Assembly (NCBI GenBank): GCA_016931085.1
Contig: JAFGFO010000104.1
Span: 1 to 21,031 of the forward strand
Reading direction: 5' to 3'
DNA length: 21,031 nt
Source of the DNA: Thermoflexales bacterium
Lineage (GTDB): Bacteria; Chloroflexota; Anaerolineae; Fen-1058
The notes under the pieces: model-generated
What the model was told of the DNA's origin: nothing
Database searches by the model: none
The model's input: the letters and a program-made list of their open reading frames with translations, nothing else
Shown here: piece by piece, positions 6,209 to 13,250 of the stretch
Position numbering within the stretch: the first letter of the stretch is position 1
How the letters are laid out: each line of letters opens with the position of its first letter
Program-made: the position numbers and the translations under genes

Positions 6209-8674
6209 ATGAGAATGCAAGGTTTTTTCGATATCGCGGCTGGGGCGAGTTTCCCGGATACCAGGCAGTGGATGATCACCCCTGACAGAATGCCAGGCCC
6301 GTTATCGCACGAATACGAAGACTTGATTGAATGCCCGATCCTGCCGGTACGCGACATTGTCTTGTTCCCTCGGATGGTGACGCCCTTGTTCATCGGACGG
6401 GACCGCTCGATGAAAGCTGTCGAGTTTGCTCAGGCAGCCGACAGCGTGCTGGTTGTCGTCGCGCAACGCGATCAAGAGATCGAAGAGCCGCTGCCAGAAG
6501 ACTTGTATACGGTCGGCGCCGAAGTCAATGTGGCGCGCATGCTGCGCATGCCAGATGGGACGACCAGCGTGTTGACCCAGGGACAACGGCGTGTAGAGAT
6601 TGTCGAATTTACCCAATATGAACCGTACTATCGCGCCCGCGTGCGTCCTGTCTGGGAACCGAGCGAGAGGCCGTCGGCGACAGAGGCCTTGATGCGGGCC
6701 GTATTGGCCCTGTTTGAAAAGGCCGTTCAGCTCAGTCGCAGTTTGCCCGAAGATGCGTATGTGTTCGCCATGAACGTGGATGAGCCAGGTTGGCTGGCTG
6801 ACTTGATCGCCTCGACCCTCGAGTTGAGCGTGGCCGAACGCCAGCATGTCCTGGAATTGTTCGATCCAACGCGTCGCCTGCAGCAGGTGAGCATGCTGCT
6901 GGCCAAGCAGCTTGACTTGTTGGAAATGGAGGATCGCATCCAGTCACAGGTGCAAAGCGAGGTAGATCGCTCGCAGCGCGAGTTCTACTTGCGTGAGCAG
7001 CTCAAAGTCATCCAGACCGAGTTGGGTGAAGGCGATTTGCACCAGCAGGAAGTCAGCGATCTGCGAGAAAAGATCGCGGCGAAAGAATTTCCCGAGGAAG
7101 TCAGGCTGCGTGTCGAGAAGGAGCTCAAGCGCCTGGAAGCGATGCCGTCGCAGTCGCCCGAGGTCGGCGTCATCCGTACTTACCTGGATTGGTTAGTCGA
7201 TTTGCCATGGACGGAAGTGAGCGAAGATAACCTGGACGTGGAGCACGCACGGGGCGTTCTGGAAAGCTGCCACCACGGATTGCCCAAGGCCAAGGAACGC
7301 ATCTTGGAGTACATTGCCGTGCGCAAGTTGGCGGCCAGCGCGCCACACGTACGCGCGCCGGTGTTGTGCTTCGTGGGGCCGCCCGGCACCGGCAAAACCA
7401 GCTTGGGCAAGTCGATTGCCGAGGCACTGGGACGCAAGTTTGTGCGCGTCAGCCTGGGCGGCATCCGCGACGAGGCTGAAATCCGCGGACATCGCCGTAC
7501 CTATATCGGCGCGCTGCCAGGCCGGATCATCCAGACCATGCGCCGGGCCGAGACGATCAACCCGCTGTTTATGCTTGACGAGATCGACAAGGTGGGCGAC
7601 GACTTTCGAGGCGATCCCAGTGCGGCCTTGCTGGAGGTGCTTGATCCAGAGCAAAACGCCGGCTTTTCGGATCACTACCTAGAAGTGCCCTACGATCTGT
7701 CCAAGGTGTTGTTCGTGACCACTTGCAATATGTTGGACACCATTCCCCCAGCACTGCTTGACCGGATGGAGCTGATCGAGTTTTCCGGCTATATGGAAGA
7801 CGAAAAAGTGGCTATCGCTAAAAAATTTCTTATCCCACGCCAACTGGAGGAAAACGGCTTGCAGACCGGGCAACTGGACTTTGGCGAAGGCGCGATTCGC
7901 AGCGTGATCCGCGAATATACCTACGAAGCGGGCGTGCGCAACTTGGAGCGGGAAATCGCCAAGGTTTGCCGCAAAACGGCTCGCCGCGTGGCAGAACACA
8001 AGCGTTTTGCACGCCACGTGACACCGGCCCTGGTCACCCGCTACCTGGGCCCGCCGCACTTTGATTATGGCATGGGCGAGGAGCAGGACCAGGTTGGCGT
8101 GGCGACCGGTGTTTCGTGGACTGAGGCCGGTGGCGATTTGCAGCCGGTCGAAGTGACGCTCATGGCTGGCAAGGGTGGGTTGACCTTGACCGGTCAACTG
8201 GGTGACGTGATGCAAGAATCCGCCCAGGCGGCGCTCAGCTTTACCCGCAGTTGCGCCAGGCGCTTGCACATCCCCCAACGCGAGTTTGACAAAAAGGATA
8301 TTCACATTCACGCCCCCGAAGGCGCCATCCGCAAGGACGGCCCTTCGGCCGGCATCACCATCGCCACGGCGCTCATCTCAGCCTTTACCGGCCGGCCAGT
8401 GCGGCGCGATGTGGCCATGACGGGTGAGATCACCTTGCGCGGCCGCGTGCTGCCGGTCGGTGGCCTCAAGGAGAAATCGCTGGCAGCTCACCGCGCCGGA
8501 CTCAAGACGATGATCGTGCCCAAGAAAAACAACAAGGACATGGTCGAGATTCCCAAGCGCGTGCGGCAAGATATGAACTTTGTGCTGGTCGAGCATATGG
8601 ACCAGGTCTTGGAGCACGCTTTGCTGCCGGCGCCGCCTCGCCGCCAGGCGACCCGCAAGACGACCAAACCGTAA
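6209..8674 (+). CDS. lon: ATP-dependent Lon protease (LonA type)
   Basis: The protein has 821 residues in the standard LonA order. The N-terminal substrate-binding domain opens with [21 protein letters not shown] coiled central region ([18 protein letters not shown]) follows. The AAA+ module carries Walker A GPPGTGKT (390-397) and Walker B MLDEIDK with Asp457-Glu458. The protease domain carries KDGPSAG (catalytic Ser713) and GGLKEK (catalytic Lys756). All catalytic residues are intact. Lon degrades misfolded and regulatory proteins in the cytosol as a hexamer. The frame is open well upstream inside folC. ATG 6209 is the first that avoids overlap; ATG 6290, nearer the conserved domain, is an alternative. 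No heat-shock-type (CIRCE) operator is visible upstream, so it is likely expressed with folC. Confidence 0.95.
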   Translation: MRMQGFFDIAAGASFPDTRQWMITPDRMPGPLSHEYEDLIECPILPVRDIVLFPRMVTPLFIGRDRSMKAVEFAQAADSVLVVVAQRDQEIEEPLPEDLYTVGAEVNVARMLRMPDGTTSVLTQGQRRVEIVEFTQYEPYYRARVRPVWEPSERPSATEALMRAVLALFEKAVQLSRSLPEDAYVFAMNVDEPGWLADLIASTLELSVAERQHVLELFDPTRRLQQVSMLLAKQLDLLEMEDRIQSQVQSEVDRSQREFYLREQLKVIQTELGEGDLHQQEVSDLREKIAAKEFPEEVRLRVEKELKRLEAMPSQSPEVGVIRTYLDWLVDLPWTEVSEDNLDVEHARGVLESCHHGLPKAKERILEYIAVRKLAASAPHVRAPVLCFVGPPGTGKTSLGKSIAEALGRKFVRVSLGGIRDEAEIRGHRRTYIGALPGRIIQTMRRAETINPLFMLDEIDKVGDDFRGDPSAALLEVLDPEQNAGFSDHYLEVPYDLSKVLFVTTCNMLDTIPPALLDRMELIEFSGYMEDEKVAIAKKFLIPRQLEENGLQTGQLDFGEGAIRSVIREYTYEAGVRNLEREIAKVCRKTARRVAEHKRFARHVTPALVTRYLGPPHFDYGMGEEQDQVGVATGVSWTEAGGDLQPVEVTLMAGKGGLTLTGQLGDVMQESAQAALSFTRSCARRLHIPQREFDKKDIHIHAPEGAIRKDGPSAGITIATALISAFTGRPVRRDVAMTGEITLRGRVLPVGGLKEKSLAAHRAGLKTMIVPKKNNKDMVEIPKRVRQDMNFVLVEHMDQVLEHALLPAPPRRQATRKTTKP

Positions 8675-8676
8675 CG

Positions 8677-8711
8677 CTGAAAGCTGAAACCTGCAACTTG
8701 CAACCTGGAGA
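8677..8711. repeat. Heptameric short tandem repeat filling the lon-kinase junction
   Basis: Five successive 7-base units read CTGAAAG, CTGAAAC, CTGCAAC, TTGCAAC and CTGGAGA. They start two bases after the lon stop, and the last unit supplies the GGAG ribosome site of the kinase gene. Confidence 0.75.
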
Positions 8712-8717
8712 CCGCTT

Positions 8718-10895
8718 ATGGCAACAAACCTGGTGGGGAGAATCATTGGCAAATATCGCGTCGACGAGCTGATCGGGCGGGGGGGCATGGCCGAGGTGTA
8801 CAAGGCCTACCACCCCGGTCTCGACCGCCACGTCGCCATCAAGGTCATGCATTCCTTCCTGGTCGATGAAAAAGACTTTATGACGCGCTTCCAACGCGAG
8901 GCGCGCGTCGTCGCCGGCATGCGCCACCCCAACATCGTCCAGGTCTATGACTTTGACGTTGAGGCCGGCATGCCCTATATGGTCATGGAATACGTGGACG
9001 GCGAGGCGCTCAAAGACCGTTTGCAGCGCTTGCAAGAGGAGGGCCAGTGGCTGTCGCTAGATGAGACTGTGCGTATCACGTTGGTCATCGGCTCGGCACT
9101 CAGGTATGCTCACCGGCTGGGCATGGTTCACCGCGACGTGAAACCGGCCAATGTGATGATTGACAGTCACGGCGATGTCATCCTGACCGATTTCGGGATT
9201 GCCAAGATTCTGTCGGGGGGTGGGGGCACCCAGTTGACAGCCAGCGGCGCGATGGTCGGCACGCCCTCCTATATGGCGCCCGAACAAGGTATGGGCCAGC
9301 CGGGCGATGTGCGCAGCGACATTTATTCGCTGGGCGTGATGTTGTACCAACTGGCCACGGGCCGCTTGCCTTTCGAGGCCGATACCCCCTTGGCGGTGGT
9401 TATCAAGCACGTCAACGATCCACTGCCTCTGCCGCGCAACGTCAATACCGAGTTGCCCGAAGCCATCGAGATGGTGATCGTGCGGGCCCTGGCCAAGAAC
9501 CCCGACGAGCGCTACCAGACGGTGGACGAGATGCTGGCGGATCTCAGGCGGGCGATGGGTATGCCGGTAGACGAGACGCCGGTCGAATCGCTGACGCTCA
9601 AGGCGACCCCACCACCTCCCATTCGCAAGCCGTCGGCAAGACCGAGCCTTGAATCTACCACAGTGGCCGGACGGCGCCGGCTTGGGTGGCTGCCGTGGGC
9701 GGGCGCTGCGGCGGTGCTGGTGGCGCTGGCCTTGGGCGGCGCTTTGCTCGTGATGCGGCCGGCTAACAGCGTCCCCACACCTACGCCCGCGCCGACCGAT
9801 ACGGCACAGCCGACGGCTACAGTGACGCCGTCGCCCACCGCCGCGCCCGCGTCTACCCACACGCCTACCCTCACGCCCAAGCCATCCACTGTCAGCGTGA
9901 GCGTGCGCCGGGATCAGGCCGGTTTGTACCAGGAGCCTGATGAAAGCACGTTCCAGGGCGGGTTGAACCAGGGGACGGCGTTGGTCGCGCTGGGGCGCAC
10001 GGCGGCTGGCGATTGGATCAAGATCCAGGCCCAAGATGGCACGCAAGGCTGGATGCAGGCTGACAGTCTGGACCTGGGCGTTTTTTCGGTGAACGACATT
10101 CCAGAGGCGCTGGTGCTCATCAAGCCAACTGCTACGCCTGACCTGGCTGCCACTCAGGCCGCTTGCAAGCCGCTGGCCGAGCTAGACGCCACGCCCTCAC
10201 CTGCGCAGGTCAAGGTTAACGAAAAGCTGTCTGTGACGTGGCGCGTCAAGAACACGGGCAACTGCGCGTTTGACGAGGGCAGCAGCCTCGTCCACACGGG
10301 GGGGACCTGGCCCAAGTTAGGGACTCAGTCCGTGCCCGCTATCAAACCGGGTGAGAGCCAGGAGATGGGCGTCGAGCTGGTCGCGCCGGCCTTGGGTGGT
10401 CTCTATTCCATTGAGTGGGAGTTTCACCGCGCCGATGGCAGCTCGATGGGCCAGTTCAAGCAGGACGTGACGGTGATTGGTCCCACCGCCACGCGCGCGC
10501 CAACCCTGACGCCGCGGCCTACTCTCCCGCCGACCGCCGCCGCTTCACCCACGTCTGACCCCAATCTCATCGGGCCGGTCGGTTCCGGTGATCTCCAGGC
10601 GGTGTGGGGCGGTACGTTTTGGAATTGTGTGGCAACGCCGATCGACGAGCAAGGCGGCTGGAAGTGGGAAGCGGATTTCTTTATCGAAGTGTATGGAGGG
10701 AACTCCGGCTACCAGATTGATTCGCCGGCCTGCCACTGGGATTTTGGCCAAAACAAGTACGCCTGCCGTTGGGGAGCCAGGGAGGGTGAACAGGTCATCC
10801 AGAGCGTCACTGTCACTTGCCCTGGATACCCGGCCGCCAGGGTGTCCATTGTGGCCTCCGCTGACCGCAAGGGCAACACCTGTGTTCAAAAGTAG
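8718..10895 (+). CDS. Transmembrane Ser/Thr protein kinase with SH3b and NBR1-type Ig domains
   Basis: The protein has 725 residues. Residues 1-280 are a complete PknB-like (Hanks-type) kinase: glycine loop GRGGMAEV (20-27), Lys42 in VAIKVM, catalytic HRD (138-140) with KPAN, DFG (158-160), and GTPSYMAPEQ in the activation loop. A transmembrane helix lies near 326-347. Outside the cell come a Pro/Thr-rich linker, an SH3b-like domain (~392-455, ending DGTQGWMQADSL) and an Ig-like four-tryptophan domain of the NBR1 type (~483-590, VTWRVKNTGNCAF and YSIEWEF). A second Pro/Thr linker leads to a Cys-containing domain (~620-725) that I do not recognise. It likely phosphorylates Ser/Thr of cytosolic targets in response to an envelope ligand; both ligand and targets are unknown. 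The ribosome site GGAG is 7 bases before the ATG. It follows lon by 43 bases. Confidence 0.93.
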   Translation: MATNLVGRIIGKYRVDELIGRGGMAEVYKAYHPGLDRHVAIKVMHSFLVDEKDFMTRFQREARVVAGMRHPNIVQVYDFDVEAGMPYMVMEYVDGEALKDRLQRLQEEGQWLSLDETVRITLVIGSALRYAHRLGMVHRDVKPANVMIDSHGDVILTDFGIAKILSGGGGTQLTASGAMVGTPSYMAPEQGMGQPGDVRSDIYSLGVMLYQLATGRLPFEADTPLAVVIKHVNDPLPLPRNVNTELPEAIEMVIVRALAKNPDERYQTVDEMLADLRRAMGMPVDETPVESLTLKATPPPPIRKPSARPSLESTTVAGRRRLGWLPWAGAAAVLVALALGGALLVMRPANSVPTPTPAPTDTAQPTATVTPSPTAAPASTHTPTLTPKPSTVSVSVRRDQAGLYQEPDESTFQGGLNQGTALVALGRTAAGDWIKIQAQDGTQGWMQADSLDLGVFSVNDIPEALVLIKPTATPDLAATQAACKPLAELDATPSPAQVKVNEKLSVTWRVKNTGNCAFDEGSSLVHTGGTWPKLGTQSVPAIKPGESQEMGVELVAPALGGLYSIEWEFHRADGSSMGQFKQDVTVIGPTATRAPTLTPRPTLPPTAAASPTSDPNLIGPVGSGDLQAVWGGTFWNCVATPIDEQGGWKWEADFFIEVYGGNSGYQIDSPACHWDFGQNKYACRWGAREGEQVIQSVTVTCPGYPAARVSIVASADRKGNTCVQK

Positions 10896-10903
10896 ATGTC
10901 ATG

Positions 10904-10932
10904 TTGAAAGCAAGCGGTTTTTTCCCTAAAAA
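10904..10932 (+). promoter_or_regulatory. Candidate promoter of mnmA
   Basis: TTGAAA (10904-10909) and TAAAAA (10927-10932) are spaced by 17 bases, just after the kinase stop. The -35 box matches the consensus at five of six positions; the -10 box is weak. The start would fall near 10940, with the heptameric repeat forming most of the leader. Confidence 0.4.
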
Positions 10933-10947
10933 CTCGGTTACTACAAG

Positions 10948-10982
10948 CTGAAACCTGAAACCTTTAATCTGGAACCTTCTTC
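10948..10982. repeat. Heptameric short tandem repeat in the kinase-mnmA junction
   Basis: Five degenerate 7-base units read GCTGAAA, CCTGAAA, CCTTTAA, TCTGGAA and CCTTCTT, ending two bases before the mnmA ATG. They are of the same GAAACCT-like family as the repeat after lon. No good Shine-Dalgarno remains for mnmA. Confidence 0.7.
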
Positions 10983-10984
10983 CT

Positions 10985-12070
10985 ATGTCTGATCGCGTCG
11001 TAGTCGCCATGAGCGGTGGCGTCGACAGCTCGGTGGCGGCCGCTCTGCTGCTCGATCAGGGCTATGAGGTGGTGGGCGTTATGCTTCGCTTGTGGAGCGA
11101 GGAAGCGGAGGGGACGCGCTACAACCGCTGCTGCTCGCCGGCCGATACGGAGCTGGCCCGCCGCGTGGCCGACGCCCTGCACATCCCCTTTTACCTACTC
11201 GACGTGGCCGAGTCCTTCAAAGAACATGTGGTCGATCCCTTCATCCAGTCCTATCTGGCCGGCCGCACGCCCAACCCTTGTCTCAACTGCAATCGCCGCA
11301 TCCGCTTTGGCTGGCTGCTGGAGCGGGCGCTTGGCCTGGGTGCAAGCTATCTGGCTACCGGCCATTATGCAAGAATAGGAAGTAGGGACGCAGAGCGTGG
11401 AGTAGGGAGTAGGAAGGAACTGCTGCGCGGCGTGGATCGCGGCAAGGACCAGTCCTACGTGCTCAGTTTGTTGACGCCGGCGCAGTTGTCGCGCATCCTG
11501 CTCCCCCTGGGCGAGCTGACCAAGTCCGAGGTGCGGCGGATTGCCGAGCAGAAGGGACTGCCGGTCGCTCACAAGCTGGACAGCCAGGACCTGTGTTTCG
11601 TGGCCGACGGCGACTATCGCCGCTTCCTGCTGCGCCACGCGCCGCCGGGCGCCATCCAGCCTGGGCCGATCCGCGACAGCCTCGGGCAGGTCATTGGCCA
11701 GCACGCCGGTCTGCCATTTTACACCATCGGCCAGCGCCATGGCCTCGGTCTCAGCGTCCCCCAACGGCTGTACGTGATGGATATCCTGCCCGGCGAAAAC
11801 GCGTTGGTGGTGGGCACGGCGGACGAGCTCGGGCGCGACGAGTGCCTGGTGGGGGAGGTCAATTATCCAGGTGGGGTGGTGCCTGCCGGGCCGTTTCGGG
11901 CCTCGGTCAAGATTCGTTACCAGGCTGATGAGGTAGAGGCCACCGTGACGCCTGCGGGCGAGGCCGAGGCGCGCGTTGCCTTCGACCGTCCTCTGCGTGG
12001 CATCGCCGCCGGTCAGGCGGCCGTCTTTTACGACGGCGAGCGCGTCGTCGGCGGGGGCATCATTCGGTAA
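10985..12070 (+). CDS. mnmA: tRNA-specific 2-thiouridylase MnmA (TrmU)
   Basis: The protein has 361 residues with the ATP-pyrophosphatase PP-loop SGGVDSS (10-16). The first catalytic Cys is Cys102 in NPCLNCNRRIRFG, followed by YLATGHYARI, the family's KDQSYVL, and the second catalytic Cys204 in SQDLCFV. The C-terminal tRNA-binding beta-barrel ends the protein. MnmA activates U34 of tRNA-Lys, -Glu and -Gln with ATP and inserts sulfur delivered by a persulfide relay (IscS/TusE in E. coli). All key residues are present. Residues ~130-143 (GSRDAERGVGSRK), just after the ATGHYARI motif, are encoded by a heptameric repeat and replace the normal short loop. The reading frame is kept, so the enzyme is probably functional. 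Confidence 0.96.
   Translation: MSDRVVVAMSGGVDSSVAAALLLDQGYEVVGVMLRLWSEEAEGTRYNRCCSPADTELARRVADALHIPFYLLDVAESFKEHVVDPFIQSYLAGRTPNPCLNCNRRIRFGWLLERALGLGASYLATGHYARIGSRDAERGVGSRKELLRGVDRGKDQSYVLSLLTPAQLSRILLPLGELTKSEVRRIAEQKGLPVAHKLDSQDLCFVADGDYRRFLLRHAPPGAIQPGPIRDSLGQVIGQHAGLPFYTIGQRHGLGLSVPQRLYVMDILPGENALVVGTADELGRDECLVGEVNYPGGVVPAGPFRASVKIRYQADEVEATVTPAGEAEARVAFDRPLRGIAAGQAAVFYDGERVVGGGIIR
11373..11417. repeat. Heptameric repeat inside the mnmA coding sequence
   Basis: Period-7 units read GAATAGG, AAGTAGG, GACGCAG, AGCGTGG, AGTAGGG and AGTAGGA. They encode GSRDAERGVGSRK between two conserved MnmA motifs. The base composition and low complexity differ from the flanking codons, which fits an in-frame expansion or insertion in a surface loop. 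Confidence 0.65.
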
Positions 12071-12113
12071 ATCAGCAAGTTAGCAACCCCCTAAAGAGAG
12101 AGGTTCAGCTTTT

Positions 12114-12153
12114 AGAGACATTCGTGACATTCGTCAATTCGTGTAATTCGTGA
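12114..12153. repeat. TTCGTGACA-like short tandem repeat between convergent mnmA and EamA gene
   Basis: Units TTCGTGACA, TTCGTCAA, TTCGTGTAA and TTCGTGAT follow each other with a period of 8-9. They fill the 91-base gap between the 3' ends of the two convergent genes. I see no hairpin plus T-run terminator here. Confidence 0.6.
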
Positions 12154-12161
12154 TAAGCTTT

Positions 12162-13148
12162 TCACTGGGCTGGCGTGCTGGCCAGCTTTGCCGCATTCGT
12201 GACTCGCCAGCCTTCGTAGGCCCTCAGCAGGATCACCCCGGCCATGATCATCGCGCTGCCGCCGATCTGTACGCCGTTCAGACGTTCGCCAAGCAGCACG
12301 TAGGCGATCACAGCCGTAAAGACTGGCTCTATGGTGACGATCAAGTTGGCCACACTGGAGGGCAAGAGAGACAGGCTGACGTTATACAGCCCATAGCCGG
12401 CTAAGGTGGGCACGGCCGCCAGCAGGAACAAGACGCCCCAACCGGCCAGCGAGTTCCCCAGCCACAAGAGCTCGGCCGGCTGGCGAGCCGAGCCGGGCAG
12501 GGGGGCGCCTGGCAGCAGGTTGAAGAACAGCAGGAAAAAGATGGCAAAGCCAAAGGTATATAACAAAGTCGTCCACGGGTTCAATCCGCGCTGCGAGGCC
12601 GAGCGCCCCATCAGGCTGTAAACGGCGTAGCACAGGCCAGAGACCACGCCTGTCAGGATACCCAGCGGGTTGGCGCGCCAGGCGCCTGCTTCCAATGCCC
12701 CTGAAACCAGGACACAGCCGCCCAGGCTGAGGGCGATGGCCAGGAGCTTGCCCCAATCCAGGTGTTCCTTGAGCAGCCACCAGCCCAGCAGGGCGGTGAA
12801 GGCGGCTGAACAGTACACCAGCACGGTCGAGACGGCCGCCCCGTTCAGGGCGACTGACAGGGTCCAGGTGGCGTTAAAGGTCGCCAGCACGAGACCGTAG
12901 GCACTGAGGTAGGGCAGGTGCTGGCGCTTGACCCGCAGCAGCCTGGGGCGCAGCAGCCCCAAGGTGGGCAGCAGGGTCAGGACCACAAAGATATCGCGCC
13001 ACAAGGCCAGCACGAGCGAAGGCATGTGATAGACCTGGCTGAGATGGCGGATAAAGATGGCCGTGGTCGACAAAAAGACCGCGCTGACCAGGGCAATCGT
13101 GTAGCCGCGCGTGAGATGCGTTTTGTTGCCAATGGATGTAGACGTCAC
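12162..13148 (-). CDS. EamA/DMT-family transporter
   Basis: The 328-residue protein is almost wholly hydrophobic, with about ten predicted membrane helices in two homologous EamA halves. The first begins GYTIALVSAVFLSTTAIFIRH; the second begins NPLGILTGVVSGLCYAVYSL and ends VANLIVTIEPVFTAVIAYVLLGE, the conserved EamA repeat end. DMT carriers export amino acids, nucleotides or other metabolites across the inner membrane. The substrate cannot be told from the sequence. I chose the GTG at 13146-13148 because GAGG precedes it by six bases. A TTG four codons upstream (13160) is in frame but has no ribosome site. It diverges from mutS and converges with mnmA. Confidence 0.9.
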   Translation of the reverse strand: MTSTSIGNKTHLTRGYTIALVSAVFLSTTAIFIRHLSQVYHMPSLVLALWRDIFVVLTLLPTLGLLRPRLLRVKRQHLPYLSAYGLVLATFNATWTLSVALNGAAVSTVLVYCSAAFTALLGWWLLKEHLDWGKLLAIALSLGGCVLVSGALEAGAWRANPLGILTGVVSGLCYAVYSLMGRSASQRGLNPWTTLLYTFGFAIFFLLFFNLLPGAPLPGSARQPAELLWLGNSLAGWGVLFLLAAVPTLAGYGLYNVSLSLLPSSVANLIVTIEPVFTAVIAYVLLGERLNGVQIGGSAMIMAGVILLRAYEGWRVTNAAKLASTPAQ

Positions 13149-13177
13149 TTTTTGCCTCAATTGAGCTATGATGGTCT

Positions 13178-13206
13178 ATTGTACCTTTGTTTGGGGTCTT
13201 TGCCAA
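13178..13206 (-). promoter_or_regulatory. Promoter of the EamA gene
   Basis: On the minus strand TTGGCA (13201-13206), 17 bases and TACAAT (13178-13183) are well placed about 30 bases before the GTG start. The -35 box is nine bases from the divergent mutS -35 box, so the two promoters stand back to back and may share regulation. Confidence 0.7.
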
Positions 13207-13215
13207 TAAGCTTCC

Positions 13216-13244
13216 TTGCCTAGCGCTGTCACTTGTGATATAGT
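13216..13244 (+). promoter_or_regulatory. mutS: Promoter of mutS (leaderless)
   Basis: TTGCCT (13216-13221), 17 bases and TATAGT (13239-13244) put the start point on the ATG at 13251, seven bases after the -10 box. No Shine-Dalgarno precedes the ATG, which agrees with a leaderless mRNA. Confidence 0.65.
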
Positions 13245-13250
13245 AGGCGT

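Noticed and set aside
4768..6393. 541-codon open frame on the minus strand opposite folC copy 2
   Set aside because: It is antisense to a clearly conserved gene, rich in His/Arg/Gln as expected for a shadow frame in GC-rich DNA, and has no recognisable domain.
7193..8311. Minus-strand open frames opposite lon
   Set aside because: They are shadows of a highly conserved gene, with no start signals or domains.
9057..10046. 329-codon minus-strand open frame opposite the kinase
   Set aside because: It is the antisense shadow of the kinase and its Pro/Thr linker, with low-complexity Arg/Gly/His composition.
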